DNA of 64,000 bases from Bacteroides ndongoniae. GTDB taxonomy: Bacteria; Bacteroidota; Bacteroidia; Bacteroidales; Bacteroidaceae. Where the stretch lies: NCBI RefSeq assembly GCF_900108345.1, contig NZ_FNVV01000013.1, forward strand, positions 1-64,000, in the 5' to 3' direction. Under the pieces are notes generated by a model that was not told the DNA's origin, ran no database searches, and saw nothing but the letters and a program-made list of their open reading frames with translations. The position numbers were made by a program, and so were the translations under genes. Below, piece after piece: positions 1 to 7,067 of the stretch (position 1 is the stretch's first letter; each line of letters starts with the position of its first letter).

Positions 1-1
1 G

Positions 2-100
2 CTTGAACGATTTATTTGCGTGTCTGGGATTGAACCAAACACGCAATTAATTGACAAACTTTTCAAAGAACTCATTTTATTTACTGCCAGAGCCGCTTAG
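2..100 (+). CDS. C-terminal tail of an unidentified gene (partial)
   Basis: An open frame enters from the left edge and stops at 98-100, giving about 32 residues ending in FTARAA. A second frame (3-50) also stops quickly, so I cannot be sure which is native. The tail is too short to assign a family. It is on the same strand as the following gene, with about 38 bp between them. Low confidence. Confidence 0.2.
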   Translation, partial: LERFICVSGIEPNTQLIDKLFKELILFTARAA

Positions 101-138
101 GCTAGGCTAATTTTTAACGAACTATTGAACTTAAACAG

Positions 139-759
139 ATGAATATGTGGAAAAACTTAAACTTTCTTATTTGCGTTATTATTTTTGTATTCTGTTGTAA
201 TGCATCATATTCCCAAAACTGCTGCAAATCTCAGGTAGATTATACTTATTGGGTTCTGCAGAAGGAATGGAGTAACGGATTTAAGGCTTTGCCTGACGTA
301 AGTACAAATTTGGCTGAGTTCTATTCGCAGTATCATAAGAATAAAGCACAATGGGATGCCGTATTCTTATGGTTGGCTCAGACTGATTTGCAAACAATTT
401 CTGCTGGAAAATATTCCATACCTAATACGGATTTATATGCCAATGTGGAGGATGGTGTAAATGAGCCTTTGGATAAACGTGGATCTGAATCGCATTATCA
501 TCATATTGATCTTCAGTACGTTGTTAAGGGAACAGAGCGCTTTGCATTGCTTCATCATGATACTTCATATCCTAATAAGGCATATGTGCCGGATATTATA
601 GGTTACTCTTATGATGTGTCTAAGGCCATGTTTATAGATTCTACTCCTGAGCGCTTCTTTTTGTTTTTTCCATCTGATTGGCATATAGCTAAAATACAGA
701 CAGATAAAGAAGATCAAAAAATCAGAGTTGTAGTGGTCAAGTTGGATTATGTAAAATAA
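139..759 (+). CDS. YhcH/YjgK/YiaL (EbgC-like) family protein, exported
   Basis: This 206-residue protein matches the YhcH/YjgK/YiaL family (DUF386), cupin-like proteins linked to sugar catabolism and typified by the EbgC subunit. The family usually has about 150 residues and no signal peptide. Here the first 25 residues form a basic-hydrophobic signal ending near NASYS, so export is predicted. Family features are visible: SHYHHIDLQYVVKG in mid-protein, the SxDVSKAMFIDSTPERFFLFFPSDWH stretch (shown here only as landmarks near residues 155-180) and a C-terminal VRVVVKL-type strand. Conserved histidines probably bind a metal. It sits beside a deoxysugar cluster but is separated from it by the AraC gene. 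The substrate is unknown. Confidence 0.75.
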   Translation: MNMWKNLNFLICVIIFVFCCNASYSQNCCKSQVDYTYWVLQKEWSNGFKALPDVSTNLAEFYSQYHKNKAQWDAVFLWLAQTDLQTISAGKYSIPNTDLYANVEDGVNEPLDKRGSESHYHHIDLQYVVKGTERFALLHHDTSYPNKAYVPDIIGYSYDVSKAMFIDSTPERFFLFFPSDWHIAKIQTDKEDQKIRVVVVKLDYVK

Positions 760-913
760 CCCAAGTTCCGTTACTGCGCGGTTGACAGTTGTTAAGGAGA
801 AATATCTGTATTGCCTTATATGTGAATTAAGTCCTTTGCTTTGAGCATCAAGCTGTTTTAAGTTGCGGATTTATATGATTTACGATGGTTTGCATAAAGT
901 GTAAATACTGAAT

Positions 914-1051
914 ATGAGAAATACATATTTAAAATGTTACAGTTTTATATATTTAGCCATTTTGGTAAGTATAACGCGACTTTATGCCTATGAGGGGAAT
1001 CATACAGAAATATCTGATGTTTATTTAGGGACATTTACTGAATATCCCTAA
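914..1051 (+). CDS. Possible 45-residue exported peptide or truncated N-terminus
   Basis: A 45-codon frame starts MRNTYLKCYSF, runs through a hydrophobic stretch (FIYLAILVSI) and ends TFTEYP. It looks like a signal peptide followed by a very short mature part, as left when a longer secreted enzyme is truncated. It lies in an otherwise empty 333-bp gap (760-1092) and may simply be chance. Confidence 0.25.
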   Translation: MRNTYLKCYSFIYLAILVSITRLYAYEGNHTEISDVYLGTFTEYP

Positions 1052-1092
1052 CTAACTTACTGATGCTCTGTCAGTGTTGGTTGTTTCTAATT

Positions 1093-1968
1093 TCAGGAGT
1101 TTTGTTTTCGCAGATAGCAGCTGGGACTCATCCCTGTTTGCTTGTGGAATAATTTGGAAAACTGAGAGAGGTTAGGGATACCGATTTCTTCAGCTATCTC
1201 TTTGATATTCATGCCGGACGATAGCATGAGTGTCTGTGCCCGTTCTATTCGTTTGAATTGCAGATACTGGTTGGGTGTCATGCCATTCAGGTTTTTAAAT
1301 ATGCGTGTAAAGTGATCGGGTGTCATGCACATGATTTCTGAGAGTTCTGCCACGTGAATGTTTTTGCTTAGGTTATTATTGATGTAATTGAATACCTTAA
1401 TCATTCGTTTGTATGGGTTCTTGGCATTGGCTATTGGTTGAGAGCTTGTGCCGATAAATTTGGAGAATAGTTGGAGTAGTATACCGTTGCTTTCGAGATC
1501 GCTTTTGAATTCCTGGTGGATGTTTTCACGATTGATGTTGAAGAGTTCAGGTCTGTTGTCGTATGCTTTGGGGTCGGGGTTGGTGATGTAACAGTTGGGA
1601 TTTAGCTCCAAGAAACGTTTCATTAGGCATTCGTCTAGTGTTGTAGCTCGGACTTTATATAAAATGTCGGCGTATTCAAAAAGGTTTTTCCCTCCGATCA
1701 GCTGGTCAAGAAAGCAGATATAATAATGGCTCATGTATTCAATGCACTCGTATGTATGAAAAGTGAATTTGGGGATAATGAACATGTCTCCTTCGGAAAG
1801 CTCATACTTTTTTTGATTCATGTAGACGTTGGCCGTTCCTTTATCTATGAGGTACAGACGGGTGAAAGGACTGATAATATTTCGATAACACCACTCTTTG
1901 CCGACTTCGCAGTGGCCGGTATAAATCATGTGCAATGAAAGTGTATTTTGGTAATTGGCGTATTTCAT
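1093..1968 (-). CDS. AraC-family transcriptional regulator with cupin sensor
   Basis: A 291-residue regulator. The N-terminal part (about residues 20-110) resembles an AraC sugar-binding cupin (MNQKKYELSEGDMFIIP, then FHTYE). The C-terminal 100 residues carry the double helix-turn-helix typical of AraC/XylS proteins, with MTPDHFTRIFKNLNGMTP and IPNLSQFSKLFHKQTGMSP as the two recognition units. It is transcribed divergently from the mutarotase/fucosidase genes across a 160-bp gap and so probably activates them in response to the released sugar. The RhaS/RhaR-like position next to RhaM and RhaT homologues supports a deoxyhexose ligand, but the ligand is inferred. Confidence 0.9.
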   Translation of the reverse strand: MKYANYQNTLSLHMIYTGHCEVGKEWCYRNIISPFTRLYLIDKGTANVYMNQKKYELSEGDMFIIPKFTFHTYECIEYMSHYYICFLDQLIGGKNLFEYADILYKVRATTLDECLMKRFLELNPNCYITNPDPKAYDNRPELFNINRENIHQEFKSDLESNGILLQLFSKFIGTSSQPIANAKNPYKRMIKVFNYINNNLSKNIHVAELSEIMCMTPDHFTRIFKNLNGMTPNQYLQFKRIERAQTLMLSSGMNIKEIAEEIGIPNLSQFSKLFHKQTGMSPSCYLRKQNS

Positions 1969-2082
1969 AGTGAGTTAGCGCTTTTGATTGTCGGTTGTAA
2001 ATATAGGCATATATTCATGATTTATGTCGGATTTTGCAAAGTTTTGGAATATTTTTTATTCTTCGCGCTGTTGTGTAACACT

Positions 2083-2090
2083 TATCTTTG
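2083..2090 (+). promoter_or_regulatory. Bacteroidales -7 box upstream of the mutarotase operon
   Basis: TATCTTTG fits the Bacteroidales TAnnTTTG -7 element and lies about 40 bp before the mutarotase start. No good -33 TTG is seen at the usual spacing, which would fit dependence on the divergent AraC activator. Confidence 0.5.
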
Positions 2091-2130
2091 TAAAAAAACA
2101 AATCGTTAACTTTTTAATTGAAATCTGACA

Positions 2131-2454
2131 ATGAAACGCGTAGGAAGTATTATCGGTGTGGATATTGAAAAACTGGAGGAATATAAGAAGCTCCATTCTG
2201 CTGTATGGCCGCAAGTTCTGGAAATGATTCGTTTGTGTAATATACGCAATTATTCCATTTATTATAGAAACGGCATGCTTTATAGCTATTATGAGTATGT
2301 AGGGGAAGATTATGAAGCAGATATGGCCCGTATGGCTGCCGATCCGGTGACGCAGGAGTGGTGGAAACTTTGTGGTCCGTGTCAGCGCCCCTTGGAAGAC
2401 AGGAAACCGGGTGAGTGGTGGGCCGAAATGGAAGAGGTATTCCATTGTGACTGA
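2131..2454 (+). CDS. RhaM-type deoxyhexose mutarotase
   Basis: A 107-residue protein of the L-rhamnose mutarotase family (DUF718), close in length to E. coli RhaM (104). It interconverts alpha and beta anomers of the free sugar in the cytoplasm. His22, in KKLHSAVWP, matches the catalytic histidine of RhaM, and DPVTQEWW with a terminal EEVFH follows the family pattern. It is the first gene of the plus-strand cluster. The next gene is an alpha-L-fucosidase, so the true substrate may be L-fucose, L-rhamnose or a methylated derivative. The family contains members for more than one deoxysugar, so I give no gene symbol. Confidence 0.85.
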   Translation: MKRVGSIIGVDIEKLEEYKKLHSAVWPQVLEMIRLCNIRNYSIYYRNGMLYSYYEYVGEDYEADMARMAADPVTQEWWKLCGPCQRPLEDRKPGEWWAEMEEVFHCD

Positions 2455-2487
2455 ATTTTATTGTATCTTTCTAAATAACCGTTACGT

Positions 2488-3537
2488 ATGAAAATGAGAA
2501 ATATATGCTTGGCTATTTTGCTGTTGGCAGTGACACCGTCTTATGGTCAGGTGCGGAAAAAACTGATATTGCCTGAACCGTCCTTGCAGCCAAGTAAGGT
2601 ACAGTTGGAACAGATAAACCGTAAATACGGTATGTTCATCCATTTTGGCATTAATACGTTCCACGATGAAGAATGGACGGATGGAAGTAAGCCGGCGTCT
2701 TCTTATGCTCCTACGGCTATCGATGCCGAGCAATGGGTGGAAGCTGCCAAAGCCGGGGGAATGAAGTATGTGATATTGGTGGCTAAGCATCATGACGGAT
2801 TTTGTTTGTGGGACAGCAAATATACAGAATACGATGTGGCTAATTCTTCGAATAAGACAAATGTGGTCGAAGAGGTAGCAAAGGCCTGTAAGAAACACAA
2901 TATAGCTTTAGGACTCTATTATTCTCTGTGGGGTCGGAAAACCAATGCGGATGTTGGAGATTTGCAATTGGACGGGGCGTATAATGAATATATGCTTAAA
3001 CAGCTGGATGAGCTGATTGACATAACGAAGAAATATGTGCATATTGTAGAATTCTGGTTCGATGGAGGTTGGGTGAAAGAGAACTACCGCTGGCCGATTA
3101 TGGATATTTACCAGACAATTAAATCAAGAGAACCTCATTGCCTTGTAGGGGTTAACTGGACTATCGGTTCTAAGGACAATCCGAATGCTCAGGCAATTAC
3201 GCCAGACAAGCAACAGGCAGGCTTCCCCATTCGATATTTTCCAAGTGATTTCCGTCTGGGAGATCCGTATTTGCCGACAGACAATGACCCGAAACTGTTT
3301 TCGTACAATGGACATCTCTACTATATGCCGTGGGAGTCTACAGTTTGTATCAGTAGTCGATGGTTTTACCATACTCAGGATCATACTTATAAGAGTGTGG
3401 ATGAATTGGCCAAACTGTATCGTCAATGCACCAAAAACAATAACATCCTCATTCTGAACTGCCCTCCAGGGCGTGATGGCAAGTTGAGGCAAAAGGATGT
3501 TGAGATATTGAAGGAGTTACGTAAGCGGGTGATGTGA
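2488..3537 (+). CDS. GH29 alpha-L-fucosidase, exported
   Basis: A 349-residue glycoside hydrolase family 29 enzyme that removes terminal alpha-L-fucose. A signal peptide covers residues 1-20 (ending SYGQ). Visible GH29 landmarks are KYGMFIHFGINTF near the start of the barrel, KHHDGFCLWDS (about 100-110), and EFWFDGGW, where Asp192 is the expected nucleophile. It ends soon after the barrel (NCPPGRDG) and lacks the C-terminal beta-sandwich found in many GH29 enzymes, so it is a catalytic-domain-only form. It lies 33 bp after the mutarotase and 27 bp before the corrinoid protein, which indicates one operon. Its natural target could be a methylated fucoside. Confidence 0.9.
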   Translation: MKMRNICLAILLLAVTPSYGQVRKKLILPEPSLQPSKVQLEQINRKYGMFIHFGINTFHDEEWTDGSKPASSYAPTAIDAEQWVEAAKAGGMKYVILVAKHHDGFCLWDSKYTEYDVANSSNKTNVVEEVAKACKKHNIALGLYYSLWGRKTNADVGDLQLDGAYNEYMLKQLDELIDITKKYVHIVEFWFDGGWVKENYRWPIMDIYQTIKSREPHCLVGVNWTIGSKDNPNAQAITPDKQQAGFPIRYFPSDFRLGDPYLPTDNDPKLFSYNGHLYYMPWESTVCISSRWFYHTQDHTYKSVDELAKLYRQCTKNNNILILNCPPGRDGKLRQKDVEILKELRKRVM

Positions 3538-3564
3538 TTGCTTATAATATAAAAAAGAATAATT

Positions 3565-4233
3565 ATGATAGATTTATTGACTAAACTGCAGACATGCGTG
3601 GAGATGGGGAAAATTAATCAAGCATCGCCTTATCCTCCTGCAATGAAAGGAATGCCTGGTGCTTTTGAATTAGCGAAAGAGGCACTTGATGCGGGTGTGA
3701 CACCGCAGACAATTCTGGATGAGTCGTTGATTCCTGCCATGGCCAGAGTGGGGGAGAAATTTGCAGAAGGCAAGATTTTTGTTCCTCAGATGCTACTTTC
3801 TGCCAAGGCCATGAATGAGGCTATGAAACATTTGAAGACTTTTTTCCTTTGCGGAGACATCCAACGTAAGGGAGTGTTTATTGTAGGTACTGTTGCAGGT
3901 GATTTGCATGATATTGGGAAAAATCTGGTAGCCATGATGGTGGAAGGTGCCGGATGGGAGGTTATAGACCTGGGTACGGATGTGCCGGCAGAGAAATATA
4001 TTTCGGCTTTGGATGCTCATCCTGGTGCTGTGTGTGGTATGTCGGCTCTGCTTACAACAACTATGAGCAACATGAAGCCGATGATTACGGCCATTCGTGC
4101 CAAACATCCTGAAACGAAAATTGTGGTAGGCGGTGCACCTCTTAACGCTCAGTTTGCTGCTGAAATAGGAGCCGATGCGTATGCCCGTGATCCGCAGGAT
4201 AATATTAACTGGTTGAACTCTTTAGCTTCGTAA
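3565..4233 (+). CDS. Methyltransferase corrinoid protein (MtaC/MtbC-like)
   Basis: A 222-residue corrinoid-binding protein that carries a methyl group between two methyltransferases. Residues about 1-90 form the helical cap domain (B12-binding_2 type). Residues 100-222 form the Rossmann-like B12 domain with the motif GDLHDIG, in which His115 is the expected lower cobalt ligand, followed by a typical GTDVPAEKY strand. Length and order match MtaC/MtbC/MttC proteins of methanogens and acetogens. It is followed after 2 bp by an MtaA-like methyltransferase. Corrinoid methyl carriers beside a fucosidase are unusual and point to demethylation of a sugar (inference). Confidence 0.9.
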   Translation: MIDLLTKLQTCVEMGKINQASPYPPAMKGMPGAFELAKEALDAGVTPQTILDESLIPAMARVGEKFAEGKIFVPQMLLSAKAMNEAMKHLKTFFLCGDIQRKGVFIVGTVAGDLHDIGKNLVAMMVEGAGWEVIDLGTDVPAEKYISALDAHPGAVCGMSALLTTTMSNMKPMITAIRAKHPETKIVVGGAPLNAQFAAEIGADAYARDPQDNINWLNSLAS

Positions 4234-4235
4234 AA

Positions 4236-5240
4236 ATGAATAAGTGGGTTGAAAAGATTGTAAACGGAAAAGAGCGGCAAGCCATGCTGATAATGACTCA
4301 TCCGGGTATCGAAGCCACAGGACATACGATTCGTGAGGCTGTTACTGATGGCGAAATACATTATCAGGCCATTAAGAATGTGATGGACACTTATAGAACA
4401 TCTGCCTGTACGGTTATCATGGATCTTACAGTAGAGGCTGAGGCTTTTGGGGCAGAAGTTCTGATGCCCGAACACGAAATACCCAATGTGACGGGGAGGT
4501 TGGTTTCCGATTTGGATAGCGTGATGCAGTTGGAACTCCCTTCGCTTGACTCAGCCCGTGTGCCGGAATATTTGAAAGCGAATCGGTTGGCTGTGCAGCA
4601 TACGGGCAAGCCGGTCTTCTCGGGATGTATCGGTCCGTTTTCGCTGGCGGGACGCTTATATGACATGTCGGAAATTATGGTAGGCATCTATATTGATACG
4701 GAAGCCGTTTGTCTGTTACTGGACAAATGTACCCGTTTTATTATAGATTATTGTAAGGCCTTTAAGGCTTTGGGGGCTACAGGTGTTATTATTGCCGAAC
4801 CTGCAGCCGGCTTGTTGTCGAATGATGATTGCCTGGAATATTCTACGAAGTATGTCCGTCAGATTGTGGAAGCTGTTCAGGATGATGATTTTGTGGTGAT
4901 ACTTCATAATTGTGGCAATACGGGGCAGTGCACGGATGCCATGTTGAAAACAGGTGCTTCCGCTTTACATTTCGGCAATGCAATAGATATGAAACGTGCA
5001 TTGGAGGAGTGTCCTGATTCGGTTTTGGTGATGGGAAACCTGGATCCGGTCGGTTTGTTCAAACAGGCTTCGCCGGATCGGGTCTATCAGGAAACATATA
5101 CTTTGTTAAAAGAGACTTCTTGCTATCGGAATCTTGTTATTTCTTCAGGGTGCGATATGCCTCCAGGAGTACCGGTAGAGAATATAGAGGCCTTTATCAA
5201 GGCATTGACCGATTATAATAGAGAAATGTGTCATGTTTAG
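4236..5240 (+). CDS. MtaA/CmuA-like corrinoid methyltransferase (UroD superfamily)
   Basis: A 334-residue member of the uroporphyrinogen decarboxylase superfamily, MtaA/CmuA branch. These zinc enzymes move a methyl group between a corrinoid protein and a thiol or pterin acceptor. The zinc ligand pattern is seen as H224-x-C226 (LHNCGN) with a third cysteine in SSGCDMP near residue 309, as in MtaA. It begins 2 bp after the corrinoid protein and overlaps the next gene by 8 bp, so the three are co-translated. Two UroD-family proteins occur in the cluster. This one, with the full H-x-C...C set, may be the transferase acting with tetrahydrofolate. That assignment is inferred. Confidence 0.85.
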   Translation: MNKWVEKIVNGKERQAMLIMTHPGIEATGHTIREAVTDGEIHYQAIKNVMDTYRTSACTVIMDLTVEAEAFGAEVLMPEHEIPNVTGRLVSDLDSVMQLELPSLDSARVPEYLKANRLAVQHTGKPVFSGCIGPFSLAGRLYDMSEIMVGIYIDTEAVCLLLDKCTRFIIDYCKAFKALGATGVIIAEPAAGLLSNDDCLEYSTKYVRQIVEAVQDDDFVVILHNCGNTGQCTDAMLKTGASALHFGNAIDMKRALEECPDSVLVMGNLDPVGLFKQASPDRVYQETYTLLKETSCYRNLVISSGCDMPPGVPVENIEAFIKALTDYNREMCHV

Positions 5241-5925
5241 AGAATATAGATTTCGTTTTGCCGATGTCTGTCCGGATGACAAAATGCTTGAAGCCGCTCT
5301 TCAGATAACGGACGAAGAGGCCTATCAGGATTTGCTTCCGGTGATCCGTGGTGTACTTGGACGTCTGCAGGAGAATCCGGGTATCGTAGGCGGTTATACT
5401 ATTTGTCCTTGCGATGGGGTGGACGTAAAAAACGGACTGATCTATTGTGGCCAAACAAAGCTAGAGGCAGGCAAGAGAATCGCTTCTTATATGAAGGAAG
5501 CCTCCGCCTTGGCGGTTTTTGTATGTACCGCTGGATCGCTTTTTACAGATTTGGCAAACGAATATCTGAAACAGGGAGATTTGCCGGAAGCTTTTATTGC
5601 CGATGCAATAGGGTCGGTGACGGTTGAAAATGCAATGGACCGCATTCAGCAGGCTTTGGAGACGGAGATGAATCTTCAGGAGATGAAGATTAGTAACCGG
5701 TATAGTCCGGGCTATTGCGAATGGCATGTAAGCGGACAGCAGGCTTTATTTTCTTTGATAGACGATAATCATACAGGAGTAACGTTGACAGCATCGTGTC
5801 TGATGCAACCGATTAAGTCGGTTAGCGGAATAATAGGGATCGGTGTGGATATGCAGAAGCGCCCATACGGATGCAGTATTTGTCACAGCTCCACGTGTGT
5901 TTATCGTCGGATTAAGCATAAGTGA
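5233..5925 (+). CDS. MetH activation-domain-like protein, candidate corrinoid reactivator
   Basis: A 230-residue protein resembling the B12-dependent methionine synthase activation domain, which reductively methylates inactive cob(II)alamin using S-adenosylmethionine. The hallmark RYSPGY is at residues 156-161. Residues 214-222 form a C-x2-C-x4-C cluster (CSICHSSTC), and C58/C60 form a second cysteine pair. These cysteines are not part of standard MetH and could bind a metal or an iron-sulfur centre. It overlaps the methyltransferase by 8 bp. No separate RamA/RACE-type activase is visible nearby, so this protein is the best candidate for keeping the corrinoid protein active. Confidence 0.8.
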   Translation: MFREYRFRFADVCPDDKMLEAALQITDEEAYQDLLPVIRGVLGRLQENPGIVGGYTICPCDGVDVKNGLIYCGQTKLEAGKRIASYMKEASALAVFVCTAGSLFTDLANEYLKQGDLPEAFIADAIGSVTVENAMDRIQQALETEMNLQEMKISNRYSPGYCEWHVSGQQALFSLIDDNHTGVTLTASCLMQPIKSVSGIIGIGVDMQKRPYGCSICHSSTCVYRRIKHK

Positions 5926-5940
5926 TTTTGATTTTAGCCT

Positions 5941-6966
5941 ATGAATGTAGATTTGTTATCTGGAATAGCTTTAATTGCAGTCGGAGCCTTTGCTTCAGGA
6001 AGCTTTTCTATGCCGTTCGAGAAGGTGAAAGGCTGGAAGTGGGAGAACCATTGGCTGGTATACAGTTTGTTTGCTTATGTTGTGGTTCCCCTGTTGTCTT
6101 GCTTGGTTTTCTGTCCAGACTTTCTGTCGGTGCTTTCTGTGTGTCCGCCGGGATTGCTCGGAAGGATTTTCCTGTTAGGAGTTCTGTATGGAATCTGTAA
6201 TCTCACCTTTGGTCTGTCGCTGAAATATTTGGGGGTATCTTTAGGATTTATTATTTCGTTGGGACTGATGATGGTATTGGGTACGGTAATTCCTCCTGTA
6301 CTTGATGGACGGATTATCGGTATGTTCAGCGGTGCTGGCGGGGTGATGCTGGTTTGGGGACTTTCAATAGGTATAATAGGCGTATTGGTAAGTGCTTATG
6401 CCGGTTATAAAAAGGATACTCAGTCCGGTAATGGGCAGGAGCCGACACTCAACTTTAGGAAAGGCATCCTGTTGGCTTTGTTTGTTGGTCTGACAGGAGC
6501 CTCGCAGGCTTTGGGCATTGAACAGGGTAATGGGATTTCGCGTATTCTTCTGGAGCGGGGAGTAGATGAGCTGTTTGTTATGCTTCCCACGGTAACCGTT
6601 TTGTTTGCCGGCTCTTTTCTGATTACTCTGATATGGTGCGTTTGGGTCGGTTATAAAAATGGCAGTCTGAAATTGTTTGCCAGTGCAGGTGCGGGAAAGC
6701 TGATACCGAACTATCTGTTTTGTGCCCTGTCTGGTTTTCTCTGGTTTCTCAATATGATTACGTATGGCATGGGGAAGAGTTTTATGGGAGAGTATTCCTT
6801 TACAGCATGGGGAATCCTGATGTCTCTGACCATTGTTTTTGCTACGATTTGGGGACTGTACCGGGGAGAGTGGAAACAGGTAGCACCTCGGGTGCGCGTA
6901 TGGATGTATATCGGTCTGTCTATTTTGGTAACATCTTCTTTTATTATAGGAATGAGCAGTAATTAA
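5941..6966 (+). CDS. RhaT-like sugar:proton symporter
   Basis: A 341-residue integral membrane protein of the L-rhamnose-proton symporter family (E. coli RhaT has 344). About ten hydrophobic segments are spread along its length, with NLTFGLSLKYLGVSLG and GEYSFTAWGILMSL as family-like stretches. It begins 16 bp after the activation protein, within the operon. It would import the free 6-deoxyhexose across the inner membrane after the periplasmic glycosidases release it. Whether it takes rhamnose, fucose or an O-methylated form cannot be read from the sequence. Confidence 0.85.
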   Translation: MNVDLLSGIALIAVGAFASGSFSMPFEKVKGWKWENHWLVYSLFAYVVVPLLSCLVFCPDFLSVLSVCPPGLLGRIFLLGVLYGICNLTFGLSLKYLGVSLGFIISLGLMMVLGTVIPPVLDGRIIGMFSGAGGVMLVWGLSIGIIGVLVSAYAGYKKDTQSGNGQEPTLNFRKGILLALFVGLTGASQALGIEQGNGISRILLERGVDELFVMLPTVTVLFAGSFLITLIWCVWVGYKNGSLKLFASAGAGKLIPNYLFCALSGFLWFLNMITYGMGKSFMGEYSFTAWGILMSLTIVFATIWGLYRGEWKQVAPRVRVWMYIGLSILVTSSFIIGMSSN

Positions 6967-7067
6967 TGTGAAGCTGCACTTTAACTTGTTTGATGTCTTG
7001 TGAGGTATTCATTTAATATTGTTGATTTATTCTTTGAGGAATAACTATTGCTATTTCCTCTTATAAA

